The notes below the pieces were generated by a model that was not told the origin of the DNA, searched no databases, and saw nothing but the letters and a program-made list of their open reading frames with translations. A program made the translations under genes and the position numbers. Source: an uncultured Bacteroidales bacterium (lineage in GTDB: Bacteria; Bacteroidota; Bacteroidia; Bacteroidales; Paludibacteraceae). From it: 8,991 nucleotides of DNA. The DNA is taken from positions 1 to 8,991 of the forward strand of contig CALGCU010000006.1 in the NCBI GenBank assembly GCA_937886455.1. The letters are read 5' to 3'. The stretch's first letter is position 1. Each line of letters starts with the position of its first letter. Below, piece by piece: positions 1 to 6,794 of this stretch.

Positions 1-125
1 AGCCCTGTAGGGGCGAAATTTCACAGAATAGTATGTAAAAGCACTGTCGCCCTAAAAACCCTCTCCAGCTTGCTTCGCACAAACTCTACCCCTAGGTTAG
101 GGGTAGTCCCCGCAGGGGGAGGGGT
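1..125. repeat. GC-rich inverted-repeat cluster in non-coding DNA
   Basis: This stretch is built from short inverted repeats and has no supportable gene. A 9-bp perfect pair, CTACCCCTA at 86-94 and TAGGGGTAG at 98-106, encloses a 3-nt loop. Immediately after it TCCCC (107-111) can pair with GGGGA (116-120). An outer pair, CCCTCTCC at 59-66 with GGGGAGGG at 116-123, matches with one G-U and would compete with the last hairpin. At the left edge GGGGCGA (10-16) can pair with TCGCCCT (47-53), again with one G-U, and the motif TGTAGGGGCGAAA resembles a palindromic intergenic element that I recall from Bacteroidetes genomes. It may be a REP/BIME-like dispersed element or the terminator region of a gene to the left; the sequence does not decide this. 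Confidence 0.55.
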
Positions 126-143
126 CCGTCTCCAACTCACTAA

Positions 144-191
144 CCTCATAGCCTCATAGCCTCATAGCCTCACATCCTCATAGCCTCACTA
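144..191. repeat. 8-bp tandem direct repeat, about six units
   Basis: The unit CCTCATAG occurs exactly at 144-151, 152-159, 160-167 and 176-183. Degenerate units CCTCACAT (168-175) and CCTCACTA (184-191) keep the same 8-bp register. The tract is strongly strand-asymmetric, pyrimidine-rich on the plus strand, and lies in non-coding DNA. Such tracts are prone to slippage. It is about 200 bp upstream of the RNA methylase gene, so a regulatory role is uncertain. Confidence 0.85.
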
Positions 192-247
192 GAACATCCT
201 CCACCTCGCTTCGCGGGCGTACTCCAGGCAAAGCCGTCCTATCATCC

Positions 248-330
248 CCGTTACCATACCGTTACCATTAGATAGGAATGAGATACAAAACAGATAGGAA
301 CTAGATAGGAACTAGATAGGAACTAGATAC
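248..330. repeat. 11-bp periodic tandem repeat tract upstream of RNA methylase promoter
   Basis: The whole tract keeps an 11-bp register. Two units of CCGTTACCATA type lie at 248-258 and 259-269. Then come AGATAGGAATG (270-280), a diverged AGATACAAAAC (281-291), three exact copies of AGATAGGAACT (292-302, 303-313, 314-324) and a partial AGATAC (325-330). Two different unit sequences sharing one period, close to one turn of B-DNA, is the striking point. The tract ends only 26 bp before the predicted -7 box at 357-364, so its right end abuts the expected polymerase site. Slippage-generated repeat and protein-binding array are both possible. Confidence 0.85.
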
Positions 331-331
331 C

Positions 332-364
332 TTCATGCCTGACAAAGAAAATTCACTATCTTTG
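332..364 (+). promoter_or_regulatory. Bacteroides-type promoter for the RNA methylase gene
   Basis: TATCTTTG at 357-364 is an exact match to the Bacteroides primary sigma-factor -7 consensus TAnnTTTG. The -33 position, 20 nt upstream, reads TTCAT (332-336) instead of the consensus TTTG, so the upstream element is weak. Transcription would begin near 371, leaving a leader of about 24 nt before the ATG at 395. Confidence 0.6.
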
Positions 365-394
365 CAGAAGTATAATCTGTTTGTAGGTGAAAAT

Positions 395-1147
395 ATGTTA
401 TCAAAAAACACACTGAAATTGATTCGTTCGTTAGAACAAAAGAAATATCGTAAAGAACATGGTTTGTTTTTAGCAGAAGGAGATAAACTGGTAGAAGATC
501 TACTACCCTATTTCGATTGTCATCTACTGATAGGAACTGAAGAATGGCTGAGCAAACATACATGCACAACTGCTAAAACAGTGGTGTGTGCCACCCCACA
601 AGAGTTGTCTTCTGCTTCATTACTACGCACACCTCAACATGTATTGGCGTTATTTCATATTCCGGAAGAAATTGGCGAAACCCACAATCATATAAAAGGC
701 ACACTGAGTTTAGCACTTGATGGTGTGCAAGACCCGGGAAATATGGGCACAATCATTCGCTTAGCCGACTGGTTTGGCATTAAGGATGTGTGGTGTTCTA
801 AACAATGTGCCGATGTATATTCCCCTAAAACCATACAAGCCACAATGGGTGCCATCGCCCGAGTGAAGGTACATTATGTTGATTTACCAACATGGTTAAA
901 ACAACAAGAATGTGCTGTATATGGCACATTCTTAGATGGAGAGAATGTGTATGAAACCTCCTTGACTCCTGATGGTATTATCGTCATGGGTAGTGAAGGA
1001 CGTGGAATTACTCCTGAGGTAAGTGCGTGCGTAAGTCATCGTTTGCTAATACCCAACTACCCCAAAGGTGAACCTACTTCTGAATCACTCAATGTGTCTA
1101 CAGCCACTGCCATTATATGTGCAGAGTTCAGACGACGTTGTCAATAA
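395..1147 (+). CDS. SpoU/TrmH-family RNA 2'-O-ribose methyltransferase
   Basis: This 250-aa protein is predicted to transfer methyl from S-adenosylmethionine to a ribose 2'-OH of tRNA or rRNA in the cytoplasm. Residues 1-90 look like the substrate-binding domain, beginning with the SLEQKKYRKEHGLFLAEG type of motif. The C-terminal SPOUT methylase domain follows: motif 1 around 107-126 (DPGNMGTIIR, with N116 and R122), motif 2 at 196-205 (IVMGSEGRGI) and motif 3 at 219-237 (IPN..., SESLNVS with N233), the knot region that binds cofactor. An in-frame ATG at 335 would add 20 residues, but the -7 box at 357-364 lies inside that extension and family members start at the MLSKN-type sequence, so I chose 395. 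The exact RNA target cannot be read from the sequence; TrmH, RlmB and TsnR-like proteins share these motifs. It stands alone on the plus strand and converges on the ABC transporter gene. Confidence 0.93.
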   Translation: MLSKNTLKLIRSLEQKKYRKEHGLFLAEGDKLVEDLLPYFDCHLLIGTEEWLSKHTCTTAKTVVCATPQELSSASLLRTPQHVLALFHIPEEIGETHNHIKGTLSLALDGVQDPGNMGTIIRLADWFGIKDVWCSKQCADVYSPKTIQATMGAIARVKVHYVDLPTWLKQQECAVYGTFLDGENVYETSLTPDGIIVMGSEGRGITPEVSACVSHRLLIPNYPKGEPTSESLNVSTATAIICAEFRRRCQ

Positions 1148-1178
1148 ACACAGATGTAGTAAAACTCCCAAGACAATT

Positions 1179-3014
1179 TTATTTTTGCATTTGCCATAGT
1201 TTGGTGTAATATCCGTTTAGTGCATAGAGTTCATCGTGCGTACCCTGCTCTACTATGCATCCTTCTTGCATTACACAAATTAAATCAGCATTCTTAATTG
1301 TGGAAAGACGATGTGCCACTACCAAGGTAGTGCGATTCTTCATTAAATTATCTAAGGCGTCTTGTACTTGTTTTTCTGACTCAGTGTCAAGAGCTGAAGT
1401 CGCCTCATCCAATATCAGTATAGGTGGATTCTTAAGGATAGCACGCGCAATACTGATACGTTGTCTTTGTCCTCCTGAAAGACGTGACCCTCTATCCCCA
1501 ATGGAAGTCTGATAGCCATCAGGCGTTGCCATTATAAATTCATGCGCATTGGCTATACGTGCGGCTGTTTCTACTTGTTCCATTGTGGCATGTTCTACAC
1601 CAAACGTAATATTATTGTAGAAAGTATCATTAAATAAAATTGCTTCTTGATTCACATTACCCATCAAAGCACGTAAATCGTGTGTCATACATTGGCGAAC
1701 ATCCACACCATCAATACAAATAGAGCCTTCGCACACATCATAGAAGCGAGGAAGTAGATCAAGCATAGTAGTCTTGCCTGAGCCACTCTGACCCACTAAG
1801 GCAACAGTCTTTCCTTTAGGTATAACCAAATTAATGTTTTTCAAGACTTCCCTACCCGATTGATAGGCAAATGAAACATGATTAAAAGTTATTTCTTTTT
1901 CCAAAGACCTAATGGTAGAAGGGATAAGCGGTTCTTTAATCAGTGTTTCTGTATTGAGTATCTTATCAATACGTTCTAATGAGGCTAATCCTTTTCTTAT
2001 ACTATATGATGCTTTGGATAGTTCCTTAGCTGGATTGATAATACTGTAGAATATCACCAAATAGTAAATAAATTCCGGTGCGCTAATAGGACTGCTATTA
2101 CTTAAAATTAGTATTCCTCCATACCACAGCAATGCAGCAATCACTGCCGTCCCCAGAAACTCACTCACCGGATGAGCCATTGCATAACGTCGGTTGATGC
2201 GATTAAATGTATGTCGGGTGTTGTCGTTCTGTGTATTAAAACGATTGATAAGTTTGTTTTCAGCATTAAAAGCCTTTACCACACGTAGTCCCCCCAATGT
2301 TTCTTCTATTTGATTAAGGAGTTCACCTGTTTGCTCTTGTCCCTTCATTGACTTTGTCTTCAATGACTTGCCTATTCTTCCTATCAGATAGCCACTTATT
2401 GGTAGTAAAACAAACACAAACAAAGTGAGTTCCCAACTCAAGAGCAACATAGTAATGAGATATATAATAATCATGATGGGGTTCTTAAACATCATGTCGA
2501 GTGAAGCCATGATAGATGCTTCTACTTCTGCCACATCAGATGTCATGCGCGACATCACATCTCCTTTACGTTCCTCTGTGAAAAATCCTATTGGCAGACG
2601 AATGATTTTTTCATATAGGCTTGCTCTAAGGTCACGCAATACACCTGTGCGAATAGGAATCATGAAATAAGAGCCCAGATAAGATGTTGCTGTTTTCAGT
2701 AAAGTGGTCAGTATTAGAAATATGCCCAGTGCAAACAATATCCATCTTGCTCCTTGATGTATGGTTTGTTGTTGAATCCACCAGAAGAGGTTATTCTTCA
2801 ATGTGGCTGTTATAACTCCCATTTTGGCTGTCCAATCAATGGCCTGCCACTCATGTATCTCTGTATTTACACCAAAAAGTATTTGTAATATAGGTATGAT
2901 AGCAGCAAATGACACAAGACTGAATAAAGTACTCAACAAATGGAAGAATATGTTGAGTGCTACTTCTTTCTTGTAGGGAGGTATGAACCTTTTTATCAGT
3001 TTAATGAAATTCAT
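1179..3014 (-). CDS. MsbA-like ABC exporter (fused permease and ATPase)
   Basis: This 611-aa half-transporter should work as a homodimer in the inner membrane, driving export of a lipid, glycolipid or drug-like substrate with ATP. The N-terminal half has six probable membrane segments at roughly 20-47, 91-118, 176-194, 196-214, 284-305 and 313-333. The first external loop (about 48-90) is long and rich in Trp and Gln. The ATPase domain is complete: Walker A GQSGSGKT (408-415), Q-loop VNQE, signature LSGGQ (512-516), Walker B LILDE with D536 and E537, D-loop SALD, and switch His568 in VVAHR. At 611 aa it is a little longer than the roughly 580 aa of classical MsbA, mostly because of the loop. 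It is the last gene of the Wzi-like/coaE operon, starting 6 bp after the coaE stop. Lipid A flipping is plausible from the family, but the substrate is inferred, and lipid-linked oligosaccharide or drug export are alternatives. Confidence 0.92.
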   Translation of the reverse strand: MNFIKLIKRFIPPYKKEVALNIFFHLLSTLFSLVSFAAIIPILQILFGVNTEIHEWQAIDWTAKMGVITATLKNNLFWWIQQQTIHQGARWILFALGIFLILTTLLKTATSYLGSYFMIPIRTGVLRDLRASLYEKIIRLPIGFFTEERKGDVMSRMTSDVAEVEASIMASLDMMFKNPIMIIIYLITMLLLSWELTLFVFVLLPISGYLIGRIGKSLKTKSMKGQEQTGELLNQIEETLGGLRVVKAFNAENKLINRFNTQNDNTRHTFNRINRRYAMAHPVSEFLGTAVIAALLWYGGILILSNSSPISAPEFIYYLVIFYSIINPAKELSKASYSIRKGLASLERIDKILNTETLIKEPLIPSTIRSLEKEITFNHVSFAYQSGREVLKNINLVIPKGKTVALVGQSGSGKTTMLDLLPRFYDVCEGSICIDGVDVRQCMTHDLRALMGNVNQEAILFNDTFYNNITFGVEHATMEQVETAARIANAHEFIMATPDGYQTSIGDRGSRLSGGQRQRISIARAILKNPPILILDEATSALDTESEKQVQDALDNLMKNRTTLVVAHRLSTIKNADLICVMQEGCIVEQGTHDELYALNGYYTKLWQMQK

Positions 3015-3020
3015 TGTTTA

Positions 3021-3638
3021 TTATCTATTATCTCTGTAATCATTTAATTTCATAATAAGGTCATGTACTAATGTATGTACAGGAATATCTCCATTATTAT
3101 TTATCACCAAACTTGGTATGTCACACGAAGAGTGTGCTTCACTTTGGTTGTGCATTCGTTTTCTTATTTCTTCAACATTCATTCCGTCTCTTGCCTGTAC
3201 ACGTTCAATACGCAATTGTTCAGGAGCTTCTACATATATCACTGCATCACACATACTGTCAAATCCACTGGACACTAATATAGCCGACTCAATAAACACC
3301 AGCGATGATTTTTGTTGTTTAACCCATGCCTTGAAGTGTGTTGACACAGCGGGGTGTACAATCTGATTCATTTGTTTCAGCAACTCAGGGTCAGAAAACA
3401 CTCTTTTTGCGACACATTTTCTATCTAACCCCGTTTCTGTATATATATCTTCTCCCAATAATAACATCAGGCGTTCTCTTACCAGAGGGTCATGGTCAGT
3501 GATGTACCGTGCCTCCTTGTCAGACACATAAACCGGATAGCCCTGCTCGGCTATGATGTGACACACATAGGATTTTCCAGCGCCTATACCACCAGTGACT
3601 CCCACTACATAAGTATGTTTCTCTTGTGTCTTTCCCAT
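3021..3638 (-). CDS. coaE: Dephospho-CoA kinase
   Basis: CoaE catalyses the last step of coenzyme A synthesis, phosphorylating the 3'-OH of the ribose of dephospho-CoA with ATP in the cytoplasm. The 205-aa length is typical. The P-loop GGIGAGKS sits at residues 16-23 after a short hydrophobic strand. It is followed by the substrate-side motif VSDKEAR, the conserved IVHPAV segment, and the lid region QARDGMNVEEIRKRMHNQ with the conserved arginines. The nine residues before the core strand (MGKTQEKHT) are polar and variable. It lies between the Wzi-like gene (15 bp upstream) and the ABC exporter (6 bp downstream), so it is almost certainly co-transcribed with both, an essential metabolic gene inside an envelope operon. 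No feature is missing or odd. Confidence 0.96.
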   Translation of the reverse strand: MGKTQEKHTYVVGVTGGIGAGKSYVCHIIAEQGYPVYVSDKEARYITDHDPLVRERLMLLLGEDIYTETGLDRKCVAKRVFSDPELLKQMNQIVHPAVSTHFKAWVKQQKSSLVFIESAILVSSGFDSMCDAVIYVEAPEQLRIERVQARDGMNVEEIRKRMHNQSEAHSSCDIPSLVINNNGDIPVHTLVHDLIMKLNDYRDNR

Positions 3639-3653
3639 TATTTCTATTTTGTC

Positions 3654-5417
3654 TTAAAAGCCAAAGTTTAGTCCACAAGTGATAGTGAAATTTTGTCCTT
3701 GATAAAATAGCGGACTAAATTTATCTAAGGTTTGTTGTGCTGTCATGCGGTTTTCTCCTACAATAGATTCAGATGTAGGTTCTGCCGCACATGCATTATT
3801 ATAGGCTATGTTAATGCGCGCATAACAGTTGTTAAACACTTCATAGATAGCATTTAATTCCACTTTATCTTCTTTCCAGATAATGTCTTTGAGGGCTTTT
3901 TGACTTATGATGTTCAATATATCTGTGCGCAAATAGTCATAGTCGTTTCCTTTGATGGCATTTGTATATGAGAGATCAAAGTATAAACCCCTGATAGGTC
4001 TATATCTTAAAGAAACATAAATTTCTTGTGAATTATCCCCTAAATAGTGCCCTAATACATATCCATTGGATTTCCATGATAGTGTTTCTATCGAATGTTT
4101 GTAACAGATGATTTGATTTCTTGTATATTCACCCACCAGCGATAAGTTTTTAAGTGGCCAGTTTGTAAGATTAAATCCGGCCTTATAGGAGATTGGGTTA
4201 GTTTGTGGATTGGATGGTTTAAAGCGTGAGAATTTGATTTCATCCACATAAAACGATGCAAATAAGTGTAGATGTGGAATGTTACGTGAGCTTAAATTGA
4301 TGAATAGTTGAGAGTTTTGGTTTTCTACTCGGAGGCCTTTGGTCATGAAATGGTCAATTGACTTATAGAATGCGATAGGAATAAAATAGGCGGGTTGCAC
4401 ATTATTCTCTGCATACACAATGGCATTACCAACAGATAGGTTTAGTTTAGGTATGGGTGTAAATGTCAACATATTCGCCGCTAAGAACTTGTTGTGTGGG
4501 CGATAATGTATTTTTTCTTGCGGTGTACCTTCGTTTTCCACATAGTAATGAGTGGTGTCTAATACATTACTCACTAACCATGCATGAATATAATTCAATT
4601 CAAACCACTTTACGGGTTTTAGATTCAATGTAATCATGGGGAATGAAGGTGCTCTTCCTGAAAATATATTGGCTGATTTATAACTATCACCCCATACAAT
4701 ATTGTCTTTTACCAGTCCTATACTTCCCCACTTACAGTAAGCTACTATTCCCCCTCTCATATCACTATAGTCGCCTCCATAGGTGGCTTCTTTATATTCA
4801 CATCCGGGCAGATTGTTGAGATACTGTGACATAGCGATGCGTGCGCCATACATTTTGCTATTGTCGGTAGGGAAATATTTATCCCGCAACATCCACTTTC
4901 CGTTGAATGAATTATCTCGCAAGCTGGCATATACAGACAGGTGATTTGCGATGTCCATTTGCAGGTCTGCTCCATACCAACGTTTAGCAATACCTCCCTT
5001 TTGATTAGCAATGATGTCCATTCCCAGTAGTGGTACAATGCGACATTTAAAGAGTTTGTTTTGATAGTGAAAGGCCGGTTGTACAAGTGCTAAGTCAAAG
5101 TTTTTTTTATCTGTCCAGTGTACATAAGCCTTGGGAAGTGTGTCTCTTTCCACCGCATAGTCATTCAAATAGAATGCAAGGTCGCTTCTTTGTCTTTTAG
5201 ACATTGTTTCTTGGCAGTGTGATGCTTCCTCTAATTTTTGAGCTATAAAGTCTCTTGTATAAGGACGCACAGCAGAATTTACTTGTATGTATCCATCTGT
5301 TGCCAATTCATCTATAAAGTCATAGATTTGTGTGTATGTTATGTGTTGATTTATGTGTTGGGCAGATAGTGTTGTAAAGGTTATTGCCCCTATCATTAAT
5401 GTTAGAAATCTCTTCAT
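3654..5417 (-). CDS. Wzi-like capsule assembly / outer-membrane beta-barrel protein
   Basis: This 587-aa protein has a signal peptide (MKRFLTLMIGAITFTTLSA, probable cleavage near residue 19, SA before QH) and then a soluble helical start (about 22-80). The remainder is aromatic-rich alternating sequence typical of an outer-membrane beta-barrel, ending in GLNFGF with the terminal Phe that barrels often use for Bam recognition. The segment around 232-268 (KDNIVWGDSYKSANIFSGRAPSFP, W242-D244) resembles the core motif of the capsule assembly protein Wzi family, which in Enterobacteria anchors capsular polysaccharide at the cell surface. Classical Wzi is about 460-480 aa, so this is a longer Bacteroidetes version. 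It is the first gene of a probable operon with coaE and an MsbA-like exporter. The family call rests on motif resemblance without an alignment. A general surface-glycan or porin-like function remains possible. Confidence 0.75.
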   Translation of the reverse strand: MKRFLTLMIGAITFTTLSAQHINQHITYTQIYDFIDELATDGYIQVNSAVRPYTRDFIAQKLEEASHCQETMSKRQRSDLAFYLNDYAVERDTLPKAYVHWTDKKNFDLALVQPAFHYQNKLFKCRIVPLLGMDIIANQKGGIAKRWYGADLQMDIANHLSVYASLRDNSFNGKWMLRDKYFPTDNSKMYGARIAMSQYLNNLPGCEYKEATYGGDYSDMRGGIVAYCKWGSIGLVKDNIVWGDSYKSANIFSGRAPSFPMITLNLKPVKWFELNYIHAWLVSNVLDTTHYYVENEGTPQEKIHYRPHNKFLAANMLTFTPIPKLNLSVGNAIVYAENNVQPAYFIPIAFYKSIDHFMTKGLRVENQNSQLFINLSSRNIPHLHLFASFYVDEIKFSRFKPSNPQTNPISYKAGFNLTNWPLKNLSLVGEYTRNQIICYKHSIETLSWKSNGYVLGHYLGDNSQEIYVSLRYRPIRGLYFDLSYTNAIKGNDYDYLRTDILNIISQKALKDIIWKEDKVELNAIYEVFNNCYARINIAYNNACAAEPTSESIVGENRMTAQQTLDKFSPLFYQGQNFTITCGLNFGF

Positions 5418-5442
5418 GTTGTATCACTTTTAGGAGAAAACA

Positions 5443-5474
5443 CAAATGTACATGATTTTCTCCAAACTACCAAG
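5443..5474 (-). promoter_or_regulatory. Promoter of the Wzi-like/coaE/ABC operon with paired direct repeats
   Basis: On the minus strand TACATTTG (complement of 5443-5450) matches the Bacteroides -7 consensus TAnnTTTG, and TTG within CTTG (5471-5474) lies 20 nt upstream in the -33 position. Transcription would start near 5435, giving a leader of about 20 nt before the ATG at 5417. Each core element sits in a copy of the 10-mer CAARTGTACA (plus strand 5443-5452 and 5471-5480), which could be an operator. Confidence 0.5.
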
Positions 5475-5528
5475 TGTACAAAATGAGGAGGTATTGGTTT
5501 GATATTGTTTTGTGTGGTGTGTTTTTTG

Positions 5529-6059
5529 TTATTCTTTAGGACACACCGGACGAATTGGAATCATTTCATCTTCAAAGGCGGTGACTACCATGGTGCATGG
5601 ATAGATGTTCTCATCACATATTGTGTCATCCATTCCCAACTTCATGATACTTCCCGACTTCGGATCAATAGCTGCCCAATAGTAGCCTGTAACCCCCTGA
5701 TATTCCACCTTCGAATTATCATTCTGATCATCTTGCGCATACATTACGCCTGCGGCCGGTAGGAATACTCCTTCATCTTTTGTATAATGTGCGATGTAGA
5801 ATCCTTGCACCCCATTGACCTCCATTCGTCTAAAGTAATTACATCCTTCTAATTGAGTTAATTCCTCTATGGTTGGCATACGCCACTTTCCTCCCCATGC
5901 TGCTTTAACCGGGTCTTCCTTTATTTCGCTTGCTGCATAGTATTTTCCTATATCGTGTGGCTCTATGGCTTCCAGATTGGTTTCTGCCCAATAGACAGAT
6001 GTTCCTATGTCAACCATGTTATGTCCATTGTGGGTTAGTGTTTTCTTGGTGTTATTCAT
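5529..6059 (-). CDS. FISUMP-type (Fibrobacter major paralogue-like) single-domain protein
   Basis: This 176-aa protein carries the hallmarks of the domain known as the Fibrobacter succinogenes major paralogous domain, related to DUF1566 proteins. They are NGHNMVDIG...VYWAETN (11-28), GKYYAASE (38-45), WGGKWRMPTIEEL (55-67), NGVQGFYI (82-89), FLPAAG (99-104), GYYWAA (125-130) and IRPV (169-172). These proteins are often lipoproteins or parts of surface proteins, probably with a lectin-like fold; their biochemical role is not established. Here the domain begins within 11 residues of the Met, with no signal peptide or lipobox, so the product looks cytoplasmic. It has four Cys (73, 148, 155, 173) and an acidic composition. 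It lies between the Wzi-like operon and the ferritin terminator and I recognise no strong promoter of its own. The ATG at 6059 is preceded by an AT-rich leader without a Shine-Dalgarno sequence. A start at Met15 is possible but would cut the NGH motif. Confidence 0.8.
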   Translation of the reverse strand: MNNTKKTLTHNGHNMVDIGTSVYWAETNLEAIEPHDIGKYYAASEIKEDPVKAAWGGKWRMPTIEELTQLEGCNYFRRMEVNGVQGFYIAHYTKDEGVFLPAAGVMYAQDDQNDNSKVEYQGVTGYYWAAIDPKSGSIMKLGMDDTICDENIYPCTMVVTAFEDEMIPIRPVCPKE

Positions 6060-6123
6060 TCTATAAGTGTTTATGAGGTTATATAGCTCTCTTTATTGGA
6101 GAGATGTTTCTTTACCGGTATGA

Positions 6124-6160
6124 AAGAGGATGTGTCATGACATGTTTGACACATCCTCTT
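6124..6160 (-). terminator. Hairpin terminator after ftnA
   Basis: AAGAGGATGTGTCA (6124-6137) and TGACACATCCTCTT (6147-6160) form a perfect 14-bp stem with a 9-nt loop. It lies 31 bp beyond the ferritin stop codon. On the minus strand it is followed by only a short T-rich stretch (TTTCAT), so termination may be partial. It separates ftnA from the next minus-strand gene. Confidence 0.75.
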
Positions 6161-6191
6161 GAGCAGGTTATTTGTGTAAATCGTTTTTATA

Positions 6192-6671
6192 TTAACGTTG
6201 TCCTAACTTTTCATCTAAGAAGAGTAATCCGGTTTCTCCTGCCAAGCGAAGTTTGTCAACTATTTCTTGTGCTGATTCTTCTTCTTCCACTTGTTCACGT
6301 ACAAATCCCCAGAGGAAGTCTTGTGTTGCATTATCTTTTTCTTCAGCTGCGATTGCTACAAGATTATCAATGAGTTTTGACACATGGCATTCGTGTTTGT
6401 AGATGTGTTCAAAAAGTTCGAGAACTGTTCCCCACCCTTGTGGCACTACATCAATTTTATCTACTTTAGCTACACCACCACGCTTGATGATGTAATCAGC
6501 CATTTCACATGCATGTTCGTTTTCTTCTTCAGATTGTTTTTTCAACCAATGTGCCATTCCGTTTAGTCCTTTAGCTTTGAGGAAGAAAGACATTGAGAGA
6601 TAGAGGTTAGATGACCACAATTCAGCAGTGATTTGGTCGTTGATGGCTTGTTGTAATTTATTGCTAATCAT
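6192..6671 (-). CDS. ftnA: Bacterial non-haem ferritin
   Basis: This 159-aa protein should assemble into a 24-subunit cytoplasmic shell that oxidises Fe(II) at a di-iron centre and stores the ferric mineral, protecting against oxygen and peroxide stress. All ferroxidase ligands known from E. coli FtnA are present at the same numbers: E17, E50, H53, E94, E126, Q127 and E130; Y24 is also conserved. No haem-binding Met like that of bacterioferritin is apparent, and the length is typical of FtnA. The gene is monocistronic by context, with its own promoter at 6756-6787 and a strong hairpin 31 bp downstream of the stop. The leader is about 78 nt, AT-rich and without a Shine-Dalgarno sequence. Bacteroides ferritins are known to respond to iron and oxygen, but no Fur box is evident to me by eye. 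Confidence 0.97.
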   Translation of the reverse strand: MISNKLQQAINDQITAELWSSNLYLSMSFFLKAKGLNGMAHWLKKQSEEENEHACEMADYIIKRGGVAKVDKIDVVPQGWGTVLELFEHIYKHECHVSKLIDNLVAIAAEEKDNATQDFLWGFVREQVEEEESAQEIVDKLRLAGETGLLFLDEKLGQR

Positions 6672-6755
6672 AAAGTATTTAATTTAATTGTTAATATTCT
6701 TATTGCTTATTTTATTGTTATAACAACTTTGGTGGCAAAATGTTCAATTGAGTTA

Positions 6756-6787
6756 CAAAGATAGTGCAAGGTGAGTGAAAGTATGAA
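6756..6787 (-). promoter_or_regulatory. Bacteroides-type promoter for ftnA
   Basis: The minus strand reads TATCTTTG (complement of 6756-6763), an exact TAnnTTTG -7 box identical to that of the RNA methylase promoter. Nineteen nt upstream is TTCAT (complement of 6783-6787) instead of TTTG. The start site would be near 6749, about 78 nt before the ftnA ATG. Confidence 0.6.
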
Positions 6788-6794
6788 GTTACCC

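Noticed and set aside
86..106. Invertible promoter of the kind that switches Bacteroides capsule loci
   Set aside because: The inverted arms are only 9 bp with a 3-nt loop; there is no invertible segment between distant repeats and no recombinase gene nearby.
248..330. CRISPR array
   Set aside because: The repeats are 11 bp and contiguous with no unique spacers, and no cas genes are present.
333..569. Minus-strand 78-aa reading frame
   Set aside because: It overlaps the start of the RNA methylase gene on the opposite strand and has no recognisable motif or promoter.
1148..1178. Bidirectional terminator between the convergent genes
   Set aside because: The 31-bp gap has T-rich sequence but no convincing inverted repeat.
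5529..6059. Variable protein of a diversity-generating retroelement
   Set aside because: The fold type can be lectin-like, but there is no reverse transcriptase, template repeat or adenine-biased variable repeat in the window.
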